A DNA stretch of 8,736 bases from Acetobacteraceae bacterium (GCA_020853405.1 JADYYZ010000343.1:1-8736); one strand, 5' to 3'; shown: positions 1 to 6,775, counted from the stretch's first letter. Program-made: numbers and translations. Notes: generated from the sequence alone by a model not told the origin.

Positions 1-21
1 AGCGTCAGGCGAAAACAGTTG

Positions 22-35
22 TTGACGCAGATCAA
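22..35. promoter_or_regulatory. FNR/FixK/Anr-type binding box
   Basis: The 14 bases read TTGAC-GCAG-ATCAA. The two half sites are inverted repeats with one mismatch and a 4-base spacer, which is the form of the known consensus TTGAT-N4-ATCAA for the FNR/FixK/Anr branch of CRP-family regulators, which respond to oxygen limitation in proteobacteria. It lies 60 bases beyond the stop codon of the leftward aminotransferase gene, so it is wrongly placed to control that gene. The likeliest target is a leftward gene starting outside the window, since class II activation places the box near -41.5. A chance match is possible, but the sequence stands out in such GC-rich DNA. Confidence 0.6.
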
Positions 36-95
36 GCACGCCCCCCCGGGCGCGCCCGACCCCCCGCATGCGCCGCCGCGATGCGACGCCAGGTC

Positions 96-1298
96 TCAGC
101 GCAGCCCGGCGCAGAACTTCTGGATGCGCGTGCAGGCTTCGCGCACCACCTCGGTCGCTGCCGCGTAGCTGACCCGGAAATGGCCGGGATAGAGGAAGGC
201 CGCGCCGTGCACCACGGCGACCCCGGTCTCCTCCAGCAGCGCCACCACGAAATCCTCGTCGTTGCTGATCTTCGCGCCGGCGGGCGTGGTCTTGCCGATG
301 CAGCCATGGATCGCGGGGAAGACGTAGAACGCGCCCTCCGGCTTGTGGCAGGTGATGCCGGGCGCCTTGTTCAGCATCTCGACGACCATGTCGCGGCGTT
401 CCTTGTAGACCTTGACCATCGCCGCGATGCTGTCCTGCGGCCCGTTCAGTGCCTCGATCGCCGCGGCCTGGCTGATCGAGGAGGTGTTGGAGGTCGACTG
501 CCCCTGCAGCTTGTCCATCGCCTTGATCAGCGCCACGGGGGCACCGCCGAACCCGATCCGCCAGCCGGTCATCGCATAGGCCTTGGAACAGCCGTTCATG
601 GTGATCGTGCGGGCGCGCAGTTTCGGCTCCACCTGCACGATCGTTGCGGGCTGGAACCCGTCGTACGCCAGCTTCTCGTAGATGTCGTCGGTGAAGATCC
701 AGATATTCGGGTGGCGCAGCAGCACATCGCAGATCGGCCGCAGCTCCTCGGCCGAATAGGCGGCGCCGGTCGGGTTGCAGGGGTTGTTCAGGATGAACCA
801 CTTCGTCTTCGGCGTGATCGCGGCTTCCAGCGCCTCCGGGCGCAGTTTGAAGCCGTTGTTCTGCTCGGTCGGCACGATCACCGGCGTGCCTTCGGCCAGC
901 GCCACGATGTCGGGGTAGCTCACCCAGCAGGGCGAGGGGATGATCGCCTCGTCGCCCGGATCGATGGTGGCGATCAGGGCATCAAAAATCACCTGCTTGC
1001 CGCCGGTGCAGACGATGACCTCCTCCGGCTTGTAGTCGAGGCCGGAATCGCGGCGGAACTTCTCCGCCACCGCCTTCCTGAGCGCCGGCGTGCCGGCGAC
1101 GTCGGTGTATTTCGTCTCGCCCGCCTGGATGGCCCGGATCGCGGCATCCTTCACGTTCTGCGGCGTGTCGAAATCGGGTTCGCCGGCACTCAGACTGATG
1201 ATGTCGCGGCCCTGCGCCTTCAGCGCGCGCGCCTTGCCGCTGATGGTGATGGTCGCACTGGGGCTGATCCGATCCAGGCGCGCGGCGGTCAGGTGCAT
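96..1298 (-). CDS. aatA: Class Ib aspartate (possibly aspartate/prephenate) aminotransferase
   Basis: A 400-residue cytosolic PLP enzyme of fold type I. It should transfer the amino group of aspartate to 2-oxoglutarate; many alphaproteobacterial class Ib members also use prephenate to make arogenate for phenylalanine and tyrosine synthesis. Visible landmarks are the N-terminal LSAGEPDF (residues 36-43), NNPCNPTG (171-178) with the conserved Asn175, DDIYEKL (204-210) with the Asp and Tyr that contact PLP, the Schiff-base lysine Lys239 in SKAYAMTGWRIGF, and Arg375 in HFRVSYA, which binds the substrate carboxylate. The length is typical and nothing is missing. The ATG at 1298 is preceded by AGAAGG (1308-1313 on the minus strand) with 9 bases of spacing. 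The gene lies 63 bp downstream of potI in the same direction, so cotranscription is possible. Prephenate activity cannot be decided from sequence alone. Confidence 0.93.
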   Translation of the reverse strand: MHLTAARLDRISPSATITISGKARALKAQGRDIISLSAGEPDFDTPQNVKDAAIRAIQAGETKYTDVAGTPALRKAVAEKFRRDSGLDYKPEEVIVCTGGKQVIFDALIATIDPGDEAIIPSPCWVSYPDIVALAEGTPVIVPTEQNNGFKLRPEALEAAITPKTKWFILNNPCNPTGAAYSAEELRPICDVLLRHPNIWIFTDDIYEKLAYDGFQPATIVQVEPKLRARTITMNGCSKAYAMTGWRIGFGGAPVALIKAMDKLQGQSTSNTSSISQAAAIEALNGPQDSIAAMVKVYKERRDMVVEMLNKAPGITCHKPEGAFYVFPAIHGCIGKTTPAGAKISNDEDFVVALLEETGVAVVHGAAFLYPGHFRVSYAAATEVVREACTRIQKFCAGLR

Positions 1299-1361
1299 GG
1301 CGGTGTGCCTTCTGGGTCAGGAAATGCAGGCGGGCCGAGGTCGGACGACTTTAGCCAAGCC

Positions 1362-2153
1362 TCAGCCCCGGCGGAAGCGGGCCAGGCGCCAGGCCGCGGC
1401 CAGCACCACCACGACCAGCAGGATGATGAGGCTGGCCAGCGCGTTCAGTTCCGGCGTCAGCCCGAGCCTGAGCGAGGAAAACACCACCATCGGCAGGGTG
1501 CTGGCGCCGGGGCCGGAGACGAAACTGGCGATCACAAGATCATCGAGCGACAGGGTGAAGGCGAGCAGCCAGCCGCTGGCCAGCGCCGGCGCGATGATCG
1601 GCAGCGTGATCAACACGAACACCTTCCAGGGCCGCGCGCCAAGGTCGAGGGCGGCTTCCTCCAGTGCGCCGTCGAGGTCGGCCAGCCGGCTCGTCACCAC
1701 CACCGCGACATAGGCGGTGGCGACCGTGGTGTGGGCGATCGCGATGGTGTCGGCCCCCCGCCCGGCCGGCCATCCGAACGCCTGGTCCATGGCGACGAAC
1801 AGCAGCAGCAGCGACAGCCCGGTGATCACCTCCGGCATCACCAGCGGGGCAGCGACCATCGCCCCGAACAGGTTCCGCCCGGAAAACCGCATCCGCGCCA
1901 GGGCAAAACCCGAAAGCGTGCCCAGGATCAGCGCGCCGGTGGCCGCGACCGCGGCGATCCGCAAGCTCAGCAATGCTGCCTCGACCAGCCTGGAATTGTT
2001 CCACAGCGCCACGTACCAGCGCAGCGAGAAGCCGCTCCAGACCGTCACCAGCCTGGAGTCGTTGAACGAGAACGCCACCAGCAGCAGGATCGGCAGGTAC
2101 AGGAACGCATAGCCGAACAGCAGCGCCGCCGCGAGGCCCCGCCCGCGCCTCAT
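1362..2153 (-). CDS. potI: Polyamine ABC transporter permease PotI
   Basis: A 263-residue inner-membrane permease, the second of the two that form the channel of a putrescine/spermidine importer. About six hydrophobic segments are visible, starting near residues 8-28 and ending near 238-257. The EAA loop that docks on the ATPase is at residues 166-187 (EAALDLGARPWKVF followed by ITLP). The family motif SLDDLVIASFVSGPG follows at 202-216. The length is slightly below that of E. coli PotI (about 281). The same frame stays open far upstream, but the true start is the ATG at 2153: it overlaps the potH stop in an ATGA junction, has GGAAGG about 10 bases upstream, and begins with the usual short basic N-terminus MRRGRG before the first membrane segment. 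Confidence 0.93.
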   Translation of the reverse strand: MRRGRGLAAALLFGYAFLYLPILLLVAFSFNDSRLVTVWSGFSLRWYVALWNNSRLVEAALLSLRIAAVAATGALILGTLSGFALARMRFSGRNLFGAMVAAPLVMPEVITGLSLLLLFVAMDQAFGWPAGRGADTIAIAHTTVATAYVAVVVTSRLADLDGALEEAALDLGARPWKVFVLITLPIIAPALASGWLLAFTLSLDDLVIASFVSGPGASTLPMVVFSSLRLGLTPELNALASLIILLVVVVLAAAWRLARFRRG

Positions 2154-3043
2154 ACCCGCACCGCCTTCCGTTCGTGCTGGAACAGCATGATCGGGGCAAC
2201 CAGCAGCAGCAGCAGTGCCACCGCAAGCGCCGAGGCAAGCGGCCAGTCGCGGTTCTGGAAGAACTCGGTCCAGAGCACCCGCCCGATCAGCTGCGCATCC
2301 GGCCCGCCCAGCAGTTCGGGGATCACGAACTCGCCGAGCGCCGGGATGAACACCAGCATGAAACCGGCCACAACGCCCGGCAGCGACAGCGGCAGGGTCA
2401 CCGCAAGGAACGCGCGCCAGGGCCGGGCGCCGAGGTCGGATGCCGCCTCCAGCAGCGCTGTGTCGAGCTGCACCAGGTTGGCATAGAGCGGCAGCACCAT
2501 GAACGGCAGGTAGCAGTAGACGATGCCGACATACATCGCGGTATCGGTGTAGAGCAGCGCCATCGGCTGTGAAACCAGACCCAGCCCGACCAGCATGCTG
2601 TTGATGATCCCCCCATCCTGCAGGATCGCGATCCAGGCCGAGATGCGCAGCAGGAAGCTGCTCCAGAACGGCAGCATCACCAGCAGCAGCAGCAGCGCGC
2701 GGGCGCGCGCCGAGGTGCGTGAAATCGCCAACGCCATCGGATAGCCGGCCAGCAGGCACAGCGAGGCCGAGATCGCAGCGACCCGAAGCGAACGCAGGAA
2801 TGCCTCGGCGTAGAACGGGTCTTCGAGCAGCGTGCGGAAATTGCCAAGATGAAGGCGCACGTACGGCAGCGCGCCACCTGCCCAGTCCAGCATGGCGGCA
2901 TAGGGCGGCACGCCCTCCGCTGCCTCGGCAAGCGCGATCTTCAGCACGATCGCGAACGGTGCCAGGAAGAACAGGCAAAGCCACAGGCACGGCAGCCCGA
3001 CCACGGCCAGCCGGCCGGCACCGAGGCAGCGCGGCGTGCTCAT
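2150..3043 (-). CDS. potH: Polyamine ABC transporter permease PotH
   Basis: A 297-residue inner-membrane permease, partner of PotI. The first membrane segment is about residues 13-38. The periplasmic stretch that follows contains the conserved LGNFRTLLEDPFYAEAFLRSLR, and further hydrophobic segments lie near 84-106, 115-138, 165-190, 215-235 and 268-287. The EAA loop is at 199-218 (EAASDLGARPWRAFLAVTLP), followed by the family motif FIPALGEFVIPELLGGPD (232-249). The ATG at 3043 was chosen because it makes a 4-bp ATGA overlap with the potG stop; an in-frame ATG at 3076 would add 11 residues inside potG. No strong ribosome binding site is seen before 3043, which fits translational coupling to potG. 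Confidence 0.93.
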   Translation of the reverse strand: MSTPRCLGAGRLAVVGLPCLWLCLFFLAPFAIVLKIALAEAAEGVPPYAAMLDWAGGALPYVRLHLGNFRTLLEDPFYAEAFLRSLRVAAISASLCLLAGYPMALAISRTSARARALLLLLVMLPFWSSFLLRISAWIAILQDGGIINSMLVGLGLVSQPMALLYTDTAMYVGIVYCYLPFMVLPLYANLVQLDTALLEAASDLGARPWRAFLAVTLPLSLPGVVAGFMLVFIPALGEFVIPELLGGPDAQLIGRVLWTEFFQNRDWPLASALAVALLLLLVAPIMLFQHERKAVRV

Positions 3044-4182
3044 TGCGTCAGCACCCGGCTTGCGAAGGCCCGCCATTGCAGCACCACCCGATCGCCCCAG
3101 GTGATCGTCGCATCGCCGGCACGGCGCGTCGCGGGCTCGCTTGCCCGCACGATGCCCTGCCCAGGCACCTCGACCAGGTACATGAAGAAATCGCCGTAAT
3201 AGGCGATGTCGCGCACGGTCCCGACCAGCCGGTTGGTGCCGTGGGCGGCGCCTGCCGGCGCCTTGGCGATCTCGATCTTCTCCGGCCGCACCGCGACGAA
3301 CACGCGCCTGCCTCGCGCCGCCGCGGGGGCGGTGTCGGATTCGACGGTGATGCCGAGCCCCGCCACATCGACCACCGCGCCGCCAGGGCCAGGCTCGCGC
3401 AGCACGCCCTCGAACAGGTTGGCGGTGCCCAGGAACTCGGCAACGAACCGGCTGGCGGGGTATTCGTAGACCTCGGCCGGGGTGCCGACCTGGGCGAGAG
3501 CTCCTTTCTCCATCACCGCAAGCCGGGTTGCCATGGTCATCGCCTCCTCCTGGTCGTGGGTGACGATCACGAAAGTGGTGCCGAGTGTCTCCTGGATGCC
3601 GACCAGCTCGAACTGCGTCGCCTCGCGCAGGTTCTTGTCGAGTGCTGCCAGCGGTTCGTCCAGCAGCAGCAGTTTCGGTCGCTTCACGAGGCAGCGGGCC
3701 AGCGCCACGCGCTGCTTCTGGCCGCCCGAGAGTTCGTGCGGGCGGCGCTTTTCCATTCCCTGCATCTGCACCAGCGCCAGGATCTGCGCGACACGATCGG
3801 CGATCTCGGCGCGCTTCAGGCCATCCTGGCGCAGGCCGAAGGCAATGTTCTGCGCCGCATTCATGTGCGGAAACAGCGCGTAGCTCTGGAACATCATGTT
3901 GACCGGCCGCGCATAGGGGGGAATGCCGGCCAGGTCCTGGCCATCGAGGACGACCTGCCCCTCGTCCGGCTCGGCGAAGCCGGCGAGCACGCGCAGCAGC
4001 GTGGTCTTGCCGCTGCCCGATCCGCCGAGCAGCGCGAACAGTTCGCCGCGATGAATGCCGAGGCTGACCGCATCGAGAGCGACGACGGTACCGAAGCGCT
4101 TGGTCACCTTCTCGATGCGCAGATAGGGCTCGGCATCCGGATCGCGCCAGGGTGCCGCGGCGCCGGGGCGCGAGGCGATCAC
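3040..4182 (-). CDS. potG: Polyamine ABC transporter ATP-binding protein PotG
   Basis: The ATPase that powers polyamine import from the cytosolic face of the PotH-PotI channel. Counting from the chosen GTG start (380 residues), the Walker A motif GGSGSGKT is at 53-60, the Q-loop glutamine at 99 (MMFQSYALFPHM), the ABC signature LSGGQ at 151-155, Walker B LLLLDEP at 171-177, and the switch histidine at 209 (THDQEEAMTMA). A C-terminal TOBE regulatory domain covers roughly 255-372, with VAVRPEKIEI at 296-305. The start is uncertain. ATG codons at 4308 and 4290 are in frame but would overlap potF by 59-77 bp and add a basic low-complexity leader. GTG at 4182 leaves a 49-bp gap after potF and gives about the length of E. 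coli PotG (377), although its ribosome binding site is poor. Confidence 0.9.
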   Translation of the reverse strand: MIASRPGAAAPWRDPDAEPYLRIEKVTKRFGTVVALDAVSLGIHRGELFALLGGSGSGKTTLLRVLAGFAEPDEGQVVLDGQDLAGIPPYARPVNMMFQSYALFPHMNAAQNIAFGLRQDGLKRAEIADRVAQILALVQMQGMEKRRPHELSGGQKQRVALARCLVKRPKLLLLDEPLAALDKNLREATQFELVGIQETLGTTFVIVTHDQEEAMTMATRLAVMEKGALAQVGTPAEVYEYPASRFVAEFLGTANLFEGVLREPGPGGAVVDVAGLGITVESDTAPAAARGRRVFVAVRPEKIEIAKAPAGAAHGTNRLVGTVRDIAYYGDFFMYLVEVPGQGIVRASEPATRRAGDATITWGDRVVLQWRAFASRVLTQ

Positions 4183-4231
4183 TGCCGGCGTGGAAGGCGA
4201 TCGCCGCCCGGCGGGGTATCGGCCGGCACGC

Positions 4232-5341
4232 TCACCGCCCTGCCTTGAAGCGTGCCCACACGCGCGAGCGCGCGCGGTCGGTCGCGCCATCGACGCCGCT
4301 GACGGCAAAGAAGCGCGCCCGCGCCGCCGCGTCGGGGAAGATGTTCGGGTTATTGCGCACCGCCGGTTCGACCAGCGCCCAGCTCGCCGGTACCGCGTTG
4401 GGGTATCGGGTCTTGTTGCTGATCTCGGCCATCACGTCGGGGCGCAGCAGGAAGTTGATGAAGGCGTGCGCGCTGGCCGCGTTCGGCGCATCGCGCGGGA
4501 TCGCCAGCATGTCGTGCCACAGCTGGGCACCTTCCCTGCCCGCGACATAGTCCACCTGCACGCCACGGCCCGCCTCCTCGGCCCGCGCGGCGGCCTGGAT
4601 CACGTCGCCGGAATAGGCGAACGCAAGGCAGGCCTGGCCCGATGCCAGCTGCTCGATCGCGCCGCCCGAGGCGAACTGGCGGATGAACGGGCGGATCGCC
4701 AGCAGCGTGCGTTCCACCAGGCGCAGATCCTCGGCCGACGTGCTGTTCGGATCACGCCCGAGATAGCGCAGCACCGTCGGGATCACGTCGGTCTGGGAAT
4801 CCATCATCACGATACCGCAGGGGCGGAGGCGGCGTGCATGGCCGGGGTCGAACAGGAGGGAGAGGCTGTCGCGCGGCGCGTCCGGGGCGAGCGTTGCGAC
4901 GCGCGCGAAATTCACGCCGAGCCCGATCGTGCCCCAAAGATAGATCGCGCCGTGGCGGTTGGCGGGATCGGCAGCTTCCACCTCGCGCATCATGCCGGCA
5001 TCGAGGTTCGCCCAGTTCGGCACCAGGGCGCGGTCGATCGCCTGCAGCGCACCGTTCCTGACCATCCGCGCGAAGGTCGGCTGGTCGGTCGGCACGATGA
5101 TGTCGTAGCCGCTGCGCCCCGCCGCGAGCTTCGCCTCCAGCACCTCGAGGCTGTCGTACACGTCGTAGCGCACGCGGATGCCGCTCTCGCGCTGGAACCG
5201 GTCGACCACGTAGGGGTCGATATAGTCGGTCCAGTTGTAGACATTCACGACCCGCTCCTCGGCCTGCGCCGGCATCACCAGCTGCGCCAGCAGCACGACG
5301 AGGATCAGCGCGCCGAGACCTGGAATGCGTATGCGGGCCAT
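4232..5341 (-). CDS. potF: Periplasmic polyamine-binding protein PotF
   Basis: A 369-residue solute-binding protein that captures putrescine or a related polyamine in the periplasm and delivers it to the PotH-PotI permease. It has a signal peptide of about 27 residues: a short basic start (MARIRIPG), a hydrophobic core and a cleavage-type AQA before EER. Family signatures include NVYNWTDYIDPY (33-44), DVYDSLEVLEAKLAAG (60-75), YLWGTIGLGVN (134-144), LGRDPNSTSAEDL (194-206), FAYSGDVIQA (241-250), NFLLRPDV (296-303) and the C-terminal W..FKAGR. The ATG at 5341 is preferred over an upstream in-frame TTG at 5356 because GGAG lies 6 bases before it (5348-5351) and the signal peptide then starts normally. 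It is the first gene of the potFGHI operon. The ligand-pocket residues mix PotF-like and PotD-like types. Confidence 0.92.
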   Translation of the reverse strand: MARIRIPGLGALILVVLLAQLVMPAQAEERVVNVYNWTDYIDPYVVDRFQRESGIRVRYDVYDSLEVLEAKLAAGRSGYDIIVPTDQPTFARMVRNGALQAIDRALVPNWANLDAGMMREVEAADPANRHGAIYLWGTIGLGVNFARVATLAPDAPRDSLSLLFDPGHARRLRPCGIVMMDSQTDVIPTVLRYLGRDPNSTSAEDLRLVERTLLAIRPFIRQFASGGAIEQLASGQACLAFAYSGDVIQAAARAEEAGRGVQVDYVAGREGAQLWHDMLAIPRDAPNAASAHAFINFLLRPDVMAEISNKTRYPNAVPASWALVEPAVRNNPNIFPDAAARARFFAVSGVDGATDRARSRVWARFKAGR

Positions 5342-5423
5342 GCCTTGCTCCACCAACCCTGGGACCGGGCACGACCCTAGCAGTGCCGGCGGGCAGGGCC
5401 ACGGCGGCCCGCGTCGCAGGCAG

Positions 5424-5437
5424 CATTTAGGTAAATG
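5424..5437. promoter_or_regulatory. Perfect palindrome CATTTA-GG-TAAATG, candidate operator
   Basis: Two perfectly complementary 6-base arms flank a 2-base centre. This is too short and AT-rich to be a terminator, but it is the usual form of a site for a dimeric helix-turn-helix regulator. It lies 83 bases upstream of the potF start and 23 bp (centre to centre) from a second palindrome of the same 6-2-6 geometry. The regulator is not identifiable from the sequence. Control of potF, of the rightward cassette or of both is possible. Confidence 0.45.
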
Positions 5438-5446
5438 TTCTCGAAT

Positions 5447-5460
5447 TTCTGTTGACAGAA
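5447..5460. promoter_or_regulatory. Perfect palindrome TTCTGT-TG-ACAGAA, candidate operator over a -35 box
   Basis: Two perfectly complementary 6-base arms flank a 2-base centre. On the plus strand the TTGACA hexamer at 5452-5457 lies inside it, so a protein bound here would block RNA polymerase at the rightward promoter. The arms differ in sequence from those of the palindrome at 5424-5437, so the two may bind different proteins. The operator role is inferred from position and symmetry only. Confidence 0.45.
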
Positions 5461-5480
5461 GTCCTATAGGCGGGCACGAT
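5452..5480 (+). promoter_or_regulatory. Candidate sigma-70 promoter for the rightward cassette
   Basis: A consensus -35 hexamer TTGACA (5452-5457) is followed after 17 bases by CACGAT (5475-5480). CACGAT matches TATAAT at only three positions, but weak -10 elements are common in GC-rich alphaproteobacteria. Transcription would start near 5487 and leave a leader of about 125 bases before the ATG at 5611. No convincing leftward promoter for potF was found in the same region. Confidence 0.45.
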
Positions 5481-5560
5481 CCGCCTCGTCACGGGCTTGC
5501 CATGTCCGCGGCGCCCCCCTCGCTCCCCTTCCCCCATCATCGCCGCCTCGCGGTGCGCCC

Positions 5561-5598
5561 CTTTCGCGCGCCGGGTTCGCGCGCGAGTCCCGCGAAAG
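5561..5598 (+). promoter_or_regulatory. Inverted repeat in the leader of the tail-like cassette
   Basis: CTTTCGCG (5561-5568) and CGCGAAAG (5591-5598) are perfect 8-base complements separated by 22 bases, which are themselves rich in GCGC pairs. In RNA this would be a stable stem-loop ending 12 bases before the ATG at 5611. The only purine-rich, ribosome-binding-like stretch there (GAAAGAG, 5594-5600) falls in its 3' arm, so the stem could hide the translation start. No T-run follows, so it is not a standard terminator. Confidence 0.35.
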
Positions 5599-5610
5599 AG
5601 CACCGAGACC

Positions 5611-6774
5611 ATGCCCTTCCGCCTGCGATCCCTCGCCGGCCTGGCCTATGGCGGCGGCTTCACGCTGTGGCGCTACCGCAACGAGACCGACGCCGCTTCC
5701 GCCCTGGCCGCACCCGGCTATTTCAACGACGCCTCGCACCTGCTGCATGTCGGCGACGTGCTGCTGGCCGGTGCCGCGGATGGCCCGCTGGTGCTTGCCG
5801 TCGCCTCGATCCAGGGCGGTGCGGTCAGCACCACCGAGATCCGCGCCGGCGGCCAGGTGGCACCGCCGCCCCCGCCCCCGCCCCCACCTCCGCCGCCGCC
5901 GCCGACCGGCGGTGATGCCGGCGCCAGCTTGCGGGGAAGCGGGGTGCTCGCCGCTGCCGCGAGCGACCTGCCCCGCACGTCGGGGTTGCTGCTGCACGTC
6001 GACGCGTCGGATCCGTCCGGCTTCGGCGGCGCCCTGCCCACCGATGGCGCCAGTGTCGAATTCCTGCTGCCGCTGAGCGGCGCCCCGAAGGGGGCGGTCG
6101 AGCACGAGACGAAGCCGGCCCGCCCGAAATTCCGCGCGAACTTCGACCAGGCCGGGCGCCGGGCGATCGAGTTCACTGCCGCCGACCAGACCTCGCTTTC
6201 GGCCGACGGGTTCGATTTCCCCGGCGGCTTCGACAGCACCGACCAGGCCGCGACCTTTGCTGCCGTCTTCCGCCTGAAAAGCGCGACCGCCGCCGCGGAA
6301 CGCAGCCTGGTCTACGTGCTGCCGCGCAACATGGGCAACGGCATGCATTTCCCGGCCGGCCTCGTGGTCAGCACCGCGGGCAACATCATCTTCCGCATGC
6401 GTGACAACTTCACCGCCAATACCGAGGCGCAGTTCACCTGGACGCCCAGCGCGACCGAGACCCTGATCGTGGTCGGCCGGCATGGCGCCGGCAGTGCCGC
6501 GGCGCGGGCGAACCGGCTGCTCGTGCGCCAGGGCGGGGCGACCAGCACGGCCGCCGCGAGCAACGGCGTTGCCACCAACTACGCCTACAACGGCGCGATC
6601 CCGCAGCTGCCCAGCTCGGTGCGGCTGGGTTCGCGCCGCTACGCCAACGGCGCGACCGAGGACAACCATTTCGACGGGTTCCTCTGCGAACTCGCGATCT
6701 GGAACACCGACATCAGCGACCAGCACGTGAGCGACCTGGTCGCCACCTGGCGCGCCAAGTGGGGAGTGGCCTGA
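5611..6774 (+). CDS. Phage-tail-like protein: GFTLW module, polyproline linker, LamG-like domain
   Basis: A 387-residue protein in two parts. Residues 1-75 form a compact module (GGFTLWRYR at 15-23, GYF at 36-38, HVGDVLLAGAAD at 46-57). Residues 85-98 are 14 consecutive prolines. About residues 120-387 resemble a laminin-G/concanavalin-like beta-sandwich, with LLLHVDASDPSG near the start and FDGFLCELAIWNTDISDQHVSDL near the end, typical of carbohydrate-binding domains in adhesins and phage tail tips. No signal peptide is seen, which fits a virion or cytosolic assembly part rather than a secreted protein. The ATG at 5611 was chosen because the related gene at 8439 starts at the matching residue; an in-frame start at 5497 would add a low-complexity leader. 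Its stop is 1 base before the next start, so the two are cotranscribed. Tail location and ligand are inference. Confidence 0.75.
   Translation: MPFRLRSLAGLAYGGGFTLWRYRNETDAASALAAPGYFNDASHLLHVGDVLLAGAADGPLVLAVASIQGGAVSTTEIRAGGQVAPPPPPPPPPPPPPPTGGDAGASLRGSGVLAAAASDLPRTSGLLLHVDASDPSGFGGALPTDGASVEFLLPLSGAPKGAVEHETKPARPKFRANFDQAGRRAIEFTAADQTSLSADGFDFPGGFDSTDQAATFAAVFRLKSATAAAERSLVYVLPRNMGNGMHFPAGLVVSTAGNIIFRMRDNFTANTEAQFTWTPSATETLIVVGRHGAGSAAARANRLLVRQGGATSTAAASNGVATNYAYNGAIPQLPSSVRLGSRRYANGATEDNHFDGFLCELAIWNTDISDQHVSDLVATWRAKWGVA
5863..5904 (+). repeat. Fourteen-proline codon run (linker)
   Basis: Fourteen consecutive CCN codons encode a stiff polyproline linker between the N-terminal module and the LamG-like domain of the protein starting at 5611. 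Codon choice is mixed (CCG, CCC, CCA, CCT), so it is not a simple trinucleotide microsatellite, although CCG runs at both ends could slip. Such linkers separate folded domains at a fixed distance, and translation through them normally depends on EF-P. Confidence 0.85.
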
Positions 6775-6775
6775 C

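Larger units (their letters stand above)
5342..5610. other. Divergent intergenic region between potF and the phage-like cassette
   Basis: This 269-bp stretch separates the leftward potFGHI operon from the rightward tail-like cassette and must hold the promoters of both. An AT-rich island at about 5424-5470 stands out from the GC-rich surroundings and carries two palindromes and a -35 hexamer. The part from 5480 to 5610 is GC-rich and contains an inverted repeat near the downstream gene. No tRNA gene or obvious attachment-site duplication was recognised. Reading frames that cross it look like composition-driven extensions of neighbouring or antisense frames. Confidence 0.7.

Noticed and set aside
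41..66. GC-rich palindrome (CGGGCG-CGCCCG at 47-58) as a terminator for the aminotransferase operon
   Set aside because: The symmetry leaves only a 4-base stem once a loop is allowed, and no T-run follows on the minus strand.
81..2486. An 801-codon plus-strand open frame opposite the aminotransferase, potI and potH
   Set aside because: It is antisense to three clearly recognisable conserved genes. Its product is rich in Arg, Gln, His, Gly and Asp with no domain, as expected from the complement of GC-rich codons.
2150..2990. Upstream extension of the potI frame to 2990 (542 codons in total)
   Set aside because: The extension is out of frame with potH and reads as disordered Arg/Ala-rich sequence; the ATGA junction at 2150-2153 gives the proper start.
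2719..5380. Long plus-strand open frames (2719-4248 and 4190-5380) opposite potG and potF
   Set aside because: They are low-complexity, Arg/His-rich translations with no recognisable motif and lie opposite conserved transporter genes; they are composition shadows.
5863..5904. The proline-codon run as a phase-variation tract
   Set aside because: The codons are mixed, so it is not a uniform repeat, and slippage by whole CCG units would stay in frame and change only linker length.
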